Positions 44,396 through 53,139 of a DNA stretch of 64,000 nt are shown piece after piece (positions within the stretch are counted from its first letter, which is position 1; every line of letters starts with the position of its first letter). The DNA comes from Holophagales bacterium (lineage in GTDB: Bacteria; Acidobacteriota; Thermoanaerobaculia; UBA5066), in NCBI GenBank assembly GCA_016716705.1, contig JADJVF010000004.1, forward strand, positions 1 to 64,000. Reading direction: 5' to 3'. Under the pieces are notes generated by a model. That model ran no database searches and had not been told where the DNA came from. It saw only the letters and a list, made by a program, of their open reading frames with translations. A program made the position numbers and the translations under genes.

Positions 44396-45415
44396 TCACT
44401 TCGGCTTCGGCGCGTAGGGGTTGCCGCCGAGCGCGTTCGACACGTCAGCGATCGCCTTCTGGGCCTTCACGCTGTTTCCCGACTTGTCGAGCGGCGGGGC
44501 GATGGCCGCGATCCCGAACTTCCCGGGCGAGACGGCAAGGATGCCGCCGCCGACCCCGCTCTTGGCCGGGAGACCGGTCGTGAAGAGCCACTTGCCGCTG
44601 TCGTCGTAGAGGCCCGCGGTGGCCATCACCGCGAGGACCTCCGGGACGTTCTCCGCCTTCATGACCTGCTTCCCGGTCACCGGGTTCTTCCCGCCGTTGG
44701 CCAGAGTCGCCGCCATGACGGCGAGGTCCTTCGCGTTCACGCTCACCGAGCATTGCCTCGTGTAGACGTCGCAGGCCCGGAGCGGATCCGCCTTGATGTG
44801 GCCGTAGGCGTACATCAGCATCGCGATCGCCTGGTTGCGCTGGTTCGTCTCCGCCTCGGACTTGTAGACCTCCTGGTTGACCGAGAGCGGGCGCCCGGCG
44901 AAGTCCGAGTAGGTGCCGAGGATCGTCTTCCAGATCTCCTCGGCCGTCGCCCCCTTGATCATGCTCGTCGCGGTGATCGCGCCGGGATTGACCATCGCGT
45001 TCATCTCGCCGCCCTTGTACTGCTCGACGGCGACGATGGAGTTGAAGACCTGCCCGGTGGCGTCGACGCCCATGTTCTCGGCGATCGCCTGCGGCCCCTG
45101 CTCCTCCATGACCCGGGCCATCGTGAAGACTTTCGAGATCGACTGGATCGAGACCTCCGACGTGACGTCGCCGACGGTATAGACCTTGCCGTCCGTCGTC
45201 ACCACGGCGATCCCGTAGATGTTGGAGTCGACCTTCGCGAGGGCGGGGATGTAGTCGGCGTTGGCACCTTCCTTGAGGTCCTTGTACTTCGAGTAGGCGG
45301 CCTTCAGGGCGGCCTCGATATCGCCGGGCGACTGGGCGGAGGCCGGGGCCGCCGCGAGGACCAGGACCGTCGCGAGCGCGAGCGCCCGGCAGGCGCGCAG
45401 CGGCTTCCGAGTCAC
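44396..45415 (-). CDS. glsA: Glutaminase with signal peptide
   Basis: Serine-type glutaminase of 339 residues that converts glutamine to glutamate and ammonia. A Sec signal (ALALATVLVLAAAPASAQS) indicates the periplasm, unlike most cytoplasmic GlsA proteins. The catalytic SxxK is in VSIQSISKVFTMA. Further motifs are GVDATGQVFNSIVAVEQ, NAMVNPGAITATSMI, SEAETNQRNQAIAMLM and GLPAKSGVGGGILAVSPGKFGIA. It starts at GTG 45415, overlapping the porin stop (GTGA). With the porin, asparaginase, exchanger and aspartase genes upstream it forms an amide-using operon. Confidence 0.92.
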   Translation of the reverse strand: MTRKPLRACRALALATVLVLAAAPASAQSPGDIEAALKAAYSKYKDLKEGANADYIPALAKVDSNIYGIAVVTTDGKVYTVGDVTSEVSIQSISKVFTMARVMEEQGPQAIAENMGVDATGQVFNSIVAVEQYKGGEMNAMVNPGAITATSMIKGATAEEIWKTILGTYSDFAGRPLSVNQEVYKSEAETNQRNQAIAMLMYAYGHIKADPLRACDVYTRQCSVSVNAKDLAVMAATLANGGKNPVTGKQVMKAENVPEVLAVMATAGLYDDSGKWLFTTGLPAKSGVGGGILAVSPGKFGIAAIAPPLDKSGNSVKAQKAIADVSNALGGNPYAPKPK

Positions 45416-46640
45416 TTCTTCCCTCCGAGGGTCCAGGAGAAGTTGTACTTGAACGACATCTGGAACCTCAGGTCGTCGGTGCTCCAGCCGTCGGTGAAGT
45501 TCTTCCGCTGGCCCCACTGGAGCTCCGCCGCCGCCATCACCCCGGAGACCGGCGTGTACATGACGTTCCCGACGGCGTAGTGGCCTGAGTCGAAGGCGTC
45601 CGGAGACTGCCCGTCGGGATTGTCCATCCCGAAGTAGGAGTAGCCGATCGCGGTATTGAGCTTCTTCGACCAGGCGTGCTCGTAGAACGCGACGATCCCC
45701 AGGAGCGGGATCGCCTCGCCGACGACCGGCTTGTTCGGGTCGCTGAAGTTGTTCCGGATGCCGATGTCGATCGGCGCGTCGTTCATGTAGTTCTCGACGC
45801 CTTCACCGTAGACGACCGACGCCCGGATCAGGTCGCCGCTCCCGACTTTCAGGTTCGTCGACGCGTGGAGACCCCAGCCGGTGTCGCTCCCGGAGAGGTC
45901 GAGCTGGTCTGTGTTCACGTCGTCCCACTTGATCTGCCGGAGGATGCCGGCGACCTGGAAGTGGCCCCACTTGCCGGTCTTGCGGTAGTGCGCGGAGAGG
46001 TCGGGGAGCGGTGTACGGATCCTCACTCCCTCCAGCTCGACGCGGTCGGCGTAGATGCCGCCGTCGGCGCTGGCGCCGGGGCGCTCGAGGGCGATGAAGA
46101 GCTCGTCGTCGCCGCGCATCGGCATCCAGCGGAGCTGGACGTTCCGGAAGAGCGGCATGCCGCTCGGGCCCCAGTATTCCACCGTGTTCGGGAAGATGTC
46201 CGGGTCCATGAAGGGGCTCCAGGTCTGCCCGACGCCGACGGCGCCGACCTCGCCCCACGCGTGGCGGAGACGGATCGTCGTCTGGCCGGCGTCGACGCCG
46301 ACGCCGAAGAGCTCCCACTCGAAGATCGTCTTCACCTCGCCCATCGAGGTCGGGACCATCCCTTCACGCCGAAGCGCGACTGCCTCACGCTGAAATACGT
46401 GCGGCCGTCTTCACCGAATTCGTTCTCGTACTTCGGGAGCTTCGTGACCCGGAGGACGTCGAACCAGTCGGGGTCCCCCTGGTTGAAGTCGTAGCCGATG
46501 TCGGTCTGCGCGAAGCCGTAGATCTCGAGGCGGGGCCCTTCCGGCGTCGCCGCCGCGTCCTGGCCTCTGGCCGCGGGTGCCGCGAGGAGGGCGACGACCG
46601 CGAGGGCGGCCGCGCCGAGGATCAACCTGTCCGCTCTCAT
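45412..46640 (-). CDS. DcaP-like outer-membrane porin, frameshifted
   Basis: Porin-type protein of about 409 residues. A signal peptide (AALAVVALLAAPAARGQ) is followed by RLEIYGFAQTDIGYDFNQ and YFSVRQSRFGVKG, the opening strands of DcaP/porin-like barrels. Later strands include VGQTWSPFMDPDIFPNTVEYWGPSG, GLHASTNLKVGSGDLIRASVVYG and RFQMSFKYNFSWTLGGKK. One base is gained or lost at about 46360, between GVKG and the in-frame continuation PTSMGEVKTIFEWELFG. It lies between asparaginase and glutaminase and may admit amides or dicarboxylates to the periplasm where both enzymes work. Confidence 0.82.
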
Positions 46641-46644
46641 GTCG

Positions 46645-47736
46645 TCAGTTCTCCTCGAAGATCCGCTGGATCTCCGTCACGTCCTTCGTCTTCGTCAGGG
46701 CGAGGCGAAGGAGGACACGCGCCTTCTGGGGGTTGAGCTCGAGAGCGGCGACGAACCCGAGCTTGTCGTCGTTCACCTCGATGTTCCGGCGGACGATGCC
46801 GCTCCCGACCCGCGTCGCGCGGACGACGACGACGCCGGCCTTCGCGGCCTCTGTCAGGGCGTCGATCGTCTCCTTCGTCGCGTTCCCGTCGCCGACGCCG
46901 GCCAGGACGATTCCCTTCGCCCCGGCGGCCATGGCCGCCCTGACCTGGACGCCGTCGGAGTTCTCGTGGCCGTAGACGATGTCGACGCGCGGCATGGCGT
47001 CAAGGCCCGCGATGGAGAACGTCCCCTTCGGCGCGGTGGCGGCCGGCGGGAGGAACCAGACCGTCTTCGTTCCCTTGAGGACCTCCGCCACCGGACCGCG
47101 GTTCACGGAGATCATGGTCTGGACCGACGTCGTGTGGGTCTTCTGCAGGGCGCGCGCCGCGTGGAGCGTGTCGTTCGCGACGACGAGGACGCCGCGACCG
47201 CGGGCGGCCGGGTCGGCCGCGACGGACATCGCGTTGTAGAGGTTCGACGGGCCCTCGGCGCTCAGCTCCGTCGAGGGGCGCATCGAGCCGACGAGGACGA
47301 CCGGCTTGTCGCTCTTCAGAACGAGGTTGAGGAAGTAGGCCGTCTCCTCGAGCGTATCGGTCCCGTGCGTCACGACGATGCCGTCGACGTCGGGCGAAGC
47401 GAGGAGTTCTGAGGCGCGCCGCGCCAGCTTGATCCAGACGAAGTCGTTCATGTCCTGGCTGCCGATCGACGCGATCTGCTCGCCCTTGATCGCGGCGAGC
47501 TTCTCGAGGCCCGGGGCCGCCGCGACGAGCGACTCGACGGAGACGGAGCCGGACTTGTAGCCGGCCTGGCCTTCCTTGGGCTGGACCCCGGCGATCGTGC
47601 CGCCGGTGGCGAGGATGACGACCCGCGCGAGGGCCGGCTGGGGCGCGGGCTGGACGGGTTGGGCTTGCGGCGCGGCTGCCGCGGCAGACGCGACGAGAAT
47701 TGCCAGGGAGAGGGCGACGAACGGCGACTTCGACAT
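46645..47736 (-). CDS. ansB: Type II (periplasmic) L-asparaginase
   Basis: Asparaginase of 363 residues that hydrolyses asparagine to aspartate. A signal peptide (SLAILVASAAAAAP) indicates export. The first catalytic Thr is in VVILATGGTIAG, the second in IVVTHGTDTLEETAYFL, with Lys in the usual later position; VLVGSMRPSTELSAEGPSNLYNA matches type II enzymes. ATG 47736 has a perfect AGGAGG, which overlaps the TAG stop of the exchanger gene upstream (TAGGAGG). The product aspartate can feed the AspT exchanger and aspartase of the same operon. It may also act on glutamine. Confidence 0.93.
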   Translation of the reverse strand: MSKSPFVALSLAILVASAAAAAPQAQPVQPAPQPALARVVILATGGTIAGVQPKEGQAGYKSGSVSVESLVAAAPGLEKLAAIKGEQIASIGSQDMNDFVWIKLARRASELLASPDVDGIVVTHGTDTLEETAYFLNLVLKSDKPVVLVGSMRPSTELSAEGPSNLYNAMSVAADPAARGRGVLVVANDTLHAARALQKTHTTSVQTMISVNRGPVAEVLKGTKTVWFLPPAATAPKGTFSIAGLDAMPRVDIVYGHENSDGVQVRAAMAAGAKGIVLAGVGDGNATKETIDALTEAAKAGVVVVRATRVGSGIVRRNIEVNDDKLGFVAALELNPQKARVLLRLALTKTKDVTEIQRIFEEN

Positions 47737-47748
47737 ATTCGAAACCTC

Positions 47749-49428
47749 CTAGTGCAAGAGCATGACGATGACGGGTCCCCACGCCGTGAGGAGGATGTTC
47801 CCGACGGCGTAGGGGACGGTGTAGCCGAGGACGGGGAGCTTGCTGTCCGCTTCGTCCTGGATCGAGCGGAGGGCGGCCGTGACGGTTCCGGCGCCGGAGC
47901 AGGCGCCGAGCAGGATGACGGGGTTCATCTTGAGGACGTACCGGCCGAAGAGAAGCGCGGCCGTGTGGGGTGCGACGGCGACGACGAAACCGACGAGGAG
48001 GAGGCTCGGACCGGTTTCCTTGAGCCCCGCGATGAACGTCGGGCCGGCGTTCAGTCCGACGACGCCGATGAAGACGGCGAGGCCGATCGTGTCGAAGACC
48101 CAGAGCGCCGGCTCGGGAATCCTCCCGAACGTCGGTCGGACGGAACGGAGCCAGCCGAAGACGAGGCCCATGACGAGGGCGCCGCCGCTCGCGGTGAGGC
48201 TGAGCGGGAGACCGCCGACGGTGACCGTCAGGAGGCCGACGAAGCCGCCGAGGAGGATCCCGAGGCCGACGAAGACGACGTCCGTCTCGCTCGAGGGGCG
48301 CTCGATGTACCCGAGCGCCTTCCCGGCTCGCTCCACGTCCTCGGGCGAGCCGGCGATCCGCATCAGGTCGCCGCGGTCGAGGGTTGTCGATCCCGTGAAC
48401 GGGATCTCCTCCGTGGCGCGGATGAGCTTCATGAGGACGACGCCGCGCCCGTGCGACTCGGCGAGCTCTTCGAGCGTGCGCCCCGCGACGGCCTTGTTCG
48501 TCACGACGACGTCCCGGGCGACGAGCGGGAAGTCCAGGAGGTCCGGGTCCTCGACCTCGGTCGTGATCGGGAAGTTCAGCTCGAAGAGGGTCCTTCGCCG
48601 GGCCGCGACGGCGAGGACGTCACCGCCGGCGAGGGCCGTTTCGGGACCGGGCACGAGCACCTCTCCGCGCCTGCGAATCCGCTTCACGAAGAGCCGATGC
48701 CCCGGCACCGCCTTCTCCAGGTCCTCGACGGTTCGCCACGGCAGGGACGAATCGGGCAATCGGTAGGCCCGGATGACCCACGGCCGGTAGGCCGAGGTTT
48801 CGTCCGGCGTCCCCGGCTTTCCCCCCCCCATCTGCGCCTCGAGCTTCCGGGCCTCCTCCTTGAGGTTCACCTTCAGGAGGCGCGGGGCGAGGTTCGAGAG
48901 GAACCAGACGACGAAGCCGGTGCCGACGAGGTAGCTCACGGCATACGCGACCGGGATGTTGTTCCTCAGGCGCGTCTTCTCGGCCTCGGAGATGTCGAGC
49001 CGCCCGATCGCGTCCCCCGCCGTCCCGATGACCGTCGACTCGGTGAAAGCGCCCGCCATGAGGCCGGCGGCCGTCCCGACGTCGTACTTGAAGATCTTCG
49101 CCGCGACGACCGTCGTCAGGAGGCTCGTGACGCAGAGGACGACCGTCAGCGACACCTGCGTCAGGGCGTTCTTCTTCAGGCCTCTGAAGAACTGAGGCCC
49201 GACCTTGTAGCCGGTGGCGAAGAGGAAGAGGTCGAAGAAGACGACCTTCACGAGCGGGTGGACGTCGATGCCGATCTGGCCGACCACGACGCCCGCGATG
49301 AGCGTCCCGACGACGTTTCCGAGCGTGAAGGAGCCGATCTTCAGCCTCCCGATCAGGAAGCCGATGGCGAGCGTCAGGAAGATGGCGAGCTCGGGGTTCT
49401 GGCGAAGGGCATCGAGGAACCAGGTCAT
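47749..49428 (-). CDS. Aspartate:alanine exchanger family transporter (AspT-like)
   Basis: 559-residue membrane protein of the AAEx/AspT family. An N-terminal block of about five or six helices (FLTLAIGFLIGRLKIGSFTLGNVVGTLIAGVVVGQ) leads to a cytoplasmic region with two RCK_C-like domains (about 205-380), and a second helix block. The repeated family motif is visible twice: GLMAGAFTESTVIGTAGDAI and LLGACSGAGTVTAALRSIQ. AspT of lactobacilli exchanges aspartate for alanine. Here the partner genes suggest aspartate uptake in exchange for an end product such as a dicarboxylate; that is inference. The stop codon lies inside the asparaginase ribosome-binding site. Confidence 0.88.
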   Translation of the reverse strand: MTWFLDALRQNPELAIFLTLAIGFLIGRLKIGSFTLGNVVGTLIAGVVVGQIGIDVHPLVKVVFFDLFLFATGYKVGPQFFRGLKKNALTQVSLTVVLCVTSLLTTVVAAKIFKYDVGTAAGLMAGAFTESTVIGTAGDAIGRLDISEAEKTRLRNNIPVAYAVSYLVGTGFVVWFLSNLAPRLLKVNLKEEARKLEAQMGGGKPGTPDETSAYRPWVIRAYRLPDSSLPWRTVEDLEKAVPGHRLFVKRIRRRGEVLVPGPETALAGGDVLAVAARRRTLFELNFPITTEVEDPDLLDFPLVARDVVVTNKAVAGRTLEELAESHGRGVVLMKLIRATEEIPFTGSTTLDRGDLMRIAGSPEDVERAGKALGYIERPSSETDVVFVGLGILLGGFVGLLTVTVGGLPLSLTASGGALVMGLVFGWLRSVRPTFGRIPEPALWVFDTIGLAVFIGVVGLNAGPTFIAGLKETGPSLLLVGFVVAVAPHTAALLFGRYVLKMNPVILLGACSGAGTVTAALRSIQDEADSKLPVLGYTVPYAVGNILLTAWGPVIVMLLH

Positions 49429-49444
49429 CTCACTCCCGTGTGCG

Positions 49445-49945
49445 CTATTTCGCGACGAGGAGGACCCAGGGGGTCCCCGCGACGGCGTAGACGAGGAAGC
49501 TGAAGACGGTCGTGATCGCGCCGAGGCGGTAGAGCTCGCCCTGCGTCAGGTAGCCGCTCCCGGCGAACAGGAGGTTCGCGCTCGATCCCTGGGGCGTGAG
49601 GACCGAGAAGTAGTTCGTGGCGAAGAGAAGGGCGAAGGCGAGCGGGGCGACCGGGACGCCGAGCTTCACGCCGACGTCGAGGAAGACCCCGAAGAGGGCG
49701 AGCGTCCCGACGCCGGCCTGCCGCCCGTCGCTGTAGAAGAGCGCCTCGCCCCGGAAGCCCTTCCGGAACCCCTCGCCCTCGAGGACAGTCAGCGCCCTGG
49801 AGAGGTACGTCGTGACGGTCTCAAGCTCCCCGGCCCTGGGGACCCGACGCTGGGCGGCGACCGGCGCCGCTGCCAGCAGCGCCGCCGCGACCGCCGGAAG
49901 GAGCCGTGCGAGGCGGGTGAACGGGGTGGGAAGGAGCGTCGGCAT
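49445..49945 (-). CDS. Fragment of a DASS-type dicarboxylate transporter behind a signal-like N-terminus
   Basis: Short ORF of 166 residues. The C-terminal 90 residues (VAPLAFALLFATNYFSVLTPQGSSANLLFAGSGYL, LYRLGAITTVFSFLVYAVAGTPW) match the last helices and the conserved Thr-Pro-Gln/Gly-Ser region of divalent-anion:sodium symporters such as CitT. The first 35 residues look like a signal peptide (LLPAVAAALLAAAPVAAQ) and the piece between is unlike the family. The rest of a transporter, about 350 residues, is absent. It is probably a deletion remnant between aspartase and the AspT-like exchanger, although its frame and start are intact. Confidence 0.6.
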   Translation of the reverse strand: MPTLLPTPFTRLARLLPAVAAALLAAAPVAAQRRVPRAGELETVTTYLSRALTVLEGEGFRKGFRGEALFYSDGRQAGVGTLALFGVFLDVGVKLGVPVAPLAFALLFATNYFSVLTPQGSSANLLFAGSGYLTQGELYRLGAITTVFSFLVYAVAGTPWVLLVAK

Positions 49946-49976
49946 CGTCGTCCTCCTCGCCTCGCGGCGCCGCGTC

Positions 49977-51383
49977 CTACGAGACCTTGGCCCCCGTCAT
50001 CGCCGCCGGGTCGAGGACCCGGGCGATCTCCTCCTCTGAGAGGATCTTCTTCTCGCGGATGAGCTCCAGGATCCCCTTGCCGGTCTTCATCGCCTCGGCC
50101 GCGAGCTCGGTCGCCTTGTCGTATCCGATGACGGGATTCAGGGCCGTCACCGTTCCGATGGAGTAATCGACGTAGTGGCGCATCACGTCGGCGTTCGCGG
50201 TGATGCCGTCCACGCAGTGGACGCGGAGCGTGCGCGCCGCGTTCATGAACATCGTCTGCGCCTCGAAGATGCAGGCCGCGATCACCGGCTCGAAGACGTT
50301 CAGCTGCAGCTGCCCCGCCTCGGCCGCGAGGGAGACCGTCAGGTCGCTGCCGATGACGCGGAAGCAGACCATGTTGACGACCTCGGGGATGACCGGGTTC
50401 ACCTTGCCCGGCATGATCGACGAGCCCGGCTGCTTCGCCGGCAGGTTGATCTCCCGGAAGCCGCAGCGCGGCCCGGAGGAGAGGAGCCTGAGGTCGTTGC
50501 AGACCTTGGAGAGCTTGATCGCGAGGCTCTTCATGCAGGAGGAGTAGAGGACGAAGGCCTGCGTGTCCTGGGTCGCCTCGATCAGGTCGGCGGCGAGGTG
50601 GATCGGGAACCCGGTGATCTTCGCGAGGTGCGCCGTGCACTTCTCCGCGTAGCCGGCCGGGGCGTTGAGGCCGGTCCCGATCGCCGTCGCCCCCATGTTG
50701 ATCTCGCAGAGGACGTTCTGGATCCGCTCGAGGGCGAGGACCTCGCCGGCGAGGGTCTCGGCGAACGCGTTGAACTCCTGCCCGAGGGTCATCGGGACGG
50801 CGTCCTGAAGCTGAGTCCGGCCCATCTTGAGGTGGATGCCGAACTCCTTCCCCTTGGCGCGGAACGCCGCGATGAGCTCCTTCATCTCCGCCACGAGCCG
50901 GACGTTCCCCAGCGCCATGCCGACGTGGAGAGACGTGGGGTAGGCATCGTTCGTCGACTGCGAGCCGTTCACGTGGTCGTGGGGGCTGCAGTGCTTGTAC
51001 TCGCCTTTCGCGAAGCCCATCAGCTCGAGGGCACGATTGGCGATCACCTCGTTCGCGTTCATGTTGGTCGACGTCCCGGCGCCCCCCTGGAAGACGTCGA
51101 GCCGGAACGCGTCGTGGAGCTTCCCGCCGATGAGCTCCTGGCAAGCGCCCTCGATCCCCTTCAGGATCTCGGCGCTGAACTGGCCGCAGTCGAAGTTCGC
51201 GCGCGCCGCGGCCATTTTCACCATGCCGAGGGCGCGGATCAGGTCGGGGTAGAGGTTGAGGGGAACGCCGGAGACGTGGAAGTTCTCGAGGGCCCGCGCG
51301 GTCTGGACGCCGTAGTAGGCGTCGGCGGGAACAGGGAGGTTACCGAGGAGATCGTGCTCCATCCGGAAGGCGCCGTCGGACAT
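49977..51383 (-). CDS. aspA: Aspartate ammonia-lyase (aspartase)
   Basis: 468-residue lyase of the fumarase/aspartase superfamily; it deaminates aspartate to fumarate. RMEHDLLGNLPVPADAYYGVQTARA is the typical N-terminus. GGAGTSTNMNANEVIANRA, HDHVNGSQSTNDAYPT and the signature loop GSSIMPGKVNPVIPE (catalytic Ser) are all intact, and the length is normal. The ATG at 51383 follows AAGGAGG. As the first gene of the minus-strand run through glutaminase it defines the pathway: Asn and Gln to Asp and Glu, then Asp to fumarate and ammonia. Aspartase is favoured over fumarase by the residues around NMNANEV and by context. Confidence 0.95.
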   Translation of the reverse strand: MSDGAFRMEHDLLGNLPVPADAYYGVQTARALENFHVSGVPLNLYPDLIRALGMVKMAAARANFDCGQFSAEILKGIEGACQELIGGKLHDAFRLDVFQGGAGTSTNMNANEVIANRALELMGFAKGEYKHCSPHDHVNGSQSTNDAYPTSLHVGMALGNVRLVAEMKELIAAFRAKGKEFGIHLKMGRTQLQDAVPMTLGQEFNAFAETLAGEVLALERIQNVLCEINMGATAIGTGLNAPAGYAEKCTAHLAKITGFPIHLAADLIEATQDTQAFVLYSSCMKSLAIKLSKVCNDLRLLSSGPRCGFREINLPAKQPGSSIMPGKVNPVIPEVVNMVCFRVIGSDLTVSLAAEAGQLQLNVFEPVIAACIFEAQTMFMNAARTLRVHCVDGITANADVMRHYVDYSIGTVTALNPVIGYDKATELAAEAMKTGKGILELIREKKILSEEEIARVLDPAAMTGAKVS

Positions 51384-51518
51384 CGTGGTCCTCCTTGGCC
51401 AATTTGTGCTGGGCCATTGGAAACGATAGCAGCGGACAGGCCGCGCGAAGGCCACGTTTCGGGCGTCGACGACTGCCCGAAAGGGCATGGGGGCGAGCCG
51501 CGCACAAGAAGGCGCAAC

Positions 51519-51553
51519 GCACCCCCGGCCGGCTAGCTGCCGGCCGGGGGTGC
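51519..51553 (-). terminator. Hairpin enclosing the stop codon of the LolA-like gene
   Basis: GCACCCCCGGCCGGC (51519-51533) and its perfect complement at 51539-51553 flank a five-base loop. The TAG stop of the LolA-like gene lies at the top of the stem and loop, and a T-rich stretch follows on the minus strand. It should end the two-gene unit and isolate the aspartase operon downstream. Confidence 0.6.
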
Positions 51554-52336
51554 AAAGCGCGAGTCGCTCAGGGGCGTGTTCACCTCGATCTTGTCCACCA
51601 CCACGCGGAGCACCTGCGGCCGGCCGGCCGCCCTCACCTCGACGAGGTGGGGGAAGAGGATCCCGCCCGCCTTCCTGTAGTCGCCGAAAGTGGTCTCCAT
51701 CCGGACCGGCCTTCCGCGCACATGCCGGGTGGATTCGGTCCGGACCAGCCACTTCGACTTCACGTCGATGTACGAGAAGAGCACCCCCCCGCTCTTGAGG
51801 GTGAGCTTCAGCTTGAAGGTCTCGCGTCCGTCCACGACCTCGCGGCCGGCCAGCTCGATCCGAGTCCCCTTGCTCTTCCAGTCGACGAGAGGCCCATCGA
51901 TGTCCGCCTGCTCGCTCGCCTCCATGACGACGTCTTCCGGCAGGGGCTGGGGGCCCATCTCGCCGTCGAACGGGTACACCTTCCAGCCATGCTGGCCGTC
52001 AGAGGCGAAGACGCCGGTAATGCCCTGGACGGTGAACTCGAACCGGATCCGTCCCCCGCGCTTGATCTCGCGTGTGACGAGCCCGTCGCGGCCCGCCCCT
52101 GCGTTGACGCGCCCTTCCTGGCGAAGCGTCTGGATGGACCTCAGCTTCTCGAGCCCTCCTCGGGCCGTCACGTAGCCTGCAACGATCTCGTCGACGGTCG
52201 GGGACGGCGCGGTCCGCGTCGCCGGCTTTGCTGGCGCCGGGGGCGCGGCCATGATGTCGGGCGAGACCAGCAGGACCGCAAGAAGTGCCGCCGCCATCGG
52301 GCGCCCGCCTCGGAATGCGCTGTGCGGGCTCATCAT
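51533..52336 (-). CDS. LolA-like outer-membrane lipoprotein carrier family protein
   Basis: Secreted protein of 267 residues with a signal peptide (AALLAVLLVSPDIMAAP) and then a LolA/LolB-like beta-sandwich. VDEIVAGYVTARGGLEKLRSIQTLRQEGRV is the common N-terminal motif of this group; RIRFEFTVQGITGVFASDGQHGWKV and YRKAGGILFPHLVEV continue it. Not a classical LolA, which lacks the N-terminal ARGG segment. The ATG at 52336 overlaps the stop of the preceding gene (TGATG). The role may be binding of lipoprotein or lipid in the periplasm, but this is by family analogy only. Confidence 0.7.
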   Translation of the reverse strand: MMSPHSAFRGGRPMAAALLAVLLVSPDIMAAPPAPAKPATRTAPSPTVDEIVAGYVTARGGLEKLRSIQTLRQEGRVNAGAGRDGLVTREIKRGGRIRFEFTVQGITGVFASDGQHGWKVYPFDGEMGPQPLPEDVVMEASEQADIDGPLVDWKSKGTRIELAGREVVDGRETFKLKLTLKSGGVLFSYIDVKSKWLVRTESTRHVRGRPVRMETTFGDYRKAGGILFPHLVEVRAAGRPQVLRVVVDKIEVNTPLSDSRFAPPAGS

Positions 52337-53097
52337 CAGCCTCCAATCGGACGCGGTGTCGGCCTGTTCACCGGCGGCCTGTTCACCGGCGGGGTGACGG
52401 GCCCTCCCGCGGAGGGCCAGGTCGTCACGCCATAGCCAAACCCGCCAAAGAAGACGGGGTCGTTGTACTGCTGGTTCTGAGCCTCCTGAGCGCGCCTCTC
52501 GGCGTCCTCGGCTCGCTGCTGGGCCTGGGCCGCGGCGTTCTCCGCGTCCGTCGCGCGCCTCTCGGCATCCTGACGGGCCTGCTCCGCCACGGCGGTGGAC
52601 TGTGCCACCTGCACCTCGGCGGGCGTCATCCACTCGCCTTCGTACTTCACGAAGCCGCGGGCACGGAAGCTCTCCTCCTCGGTGAGCCAGCGACCGTCGA
52701 GCTGCACGAACCCCAGCGCCTGCCTCGCCGCCGCGTCGTCCGGCGCCACCGCGAGGACTTTCTCCCAGGCCAGCCGCGACTGCCTCGAGAGGCCCTTGCT
52801 CGAAGCCCACTGGGCCAGCTTGCGCCAGCCGTCGACATCCTGCGGGGCCAGCTTGCTCGCCTGCGAGTCGTACTCGTCCAGGGGCGACGTTCCCTTCACG
52901 ATGCGTTCGACCCGTTCCATCGAGAAGCCGACGGATCCGTCGCCGATGTCCACCGTGATCCTCTCCTCGTCCTGTTCGGTGATCCGGCCGGTGAACTTGC
53001 CTCCACCTTTGAGAAACACCTCGTCAGCGAGGAGGGGTCCGGGCACCAGCAGCAGGAGAAGCGCGATCTTTCTCACGAAGTCCTTCCTCGAAGGCAT
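52336..53097 (-). CDS. Secreted coiled-coil protein of unknown function
   Basis: 253-residue hypothetical protein. A signal peptide (KIALLLLLVPGPLLADE) precedes a small beta-rich domain (VFLKGGGKFTGRITEQDEERITVDIGDG), a helical TPR-like stretch (SRLAWEKVLAVAPDDAAARQALGF), LDGRWLTEEESFRARGFVKYEGEWM, and an Ala/Glu/Arg-rich coiled coil (about 170-215). It ends in a proline-rich tail with PPVNRPPVNRPTPRP. The first domain resembles those that carry SH3-like folds in planctomycete and acidobacterial secreted proteins. It is coupled to the LolA-like gene. I cannot assign a function. Confidence 0.65.
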   Translation of the reverse strand: MPSRKDFVRKIALLLLLVPGPLLADEVFLKGGGKFTGRITEQDEERITVDIGDGSVGFSMERVERIVKGTSPLDEYDSQASKLAPQDVDGWRKLAQWASSKGLSRQSRLAWEKVLAVAPDDAAARQALGFVQLDGRWLTEEESFRARGFVKYEGEWMTPAEVQVAQSTAVAEQARQDAERRATDAENAAAQAQQRAEDAERRAQEAQNQQYNDPVFFGGFGYGVTTWPSAGGPVTPPVNRPPVNRPTPRPIGG

Positions 53098-53139
53098 GCA
53101 GTCTGATCCGGGCCGTCGAGAGCTGTCAATCTCGACCTC

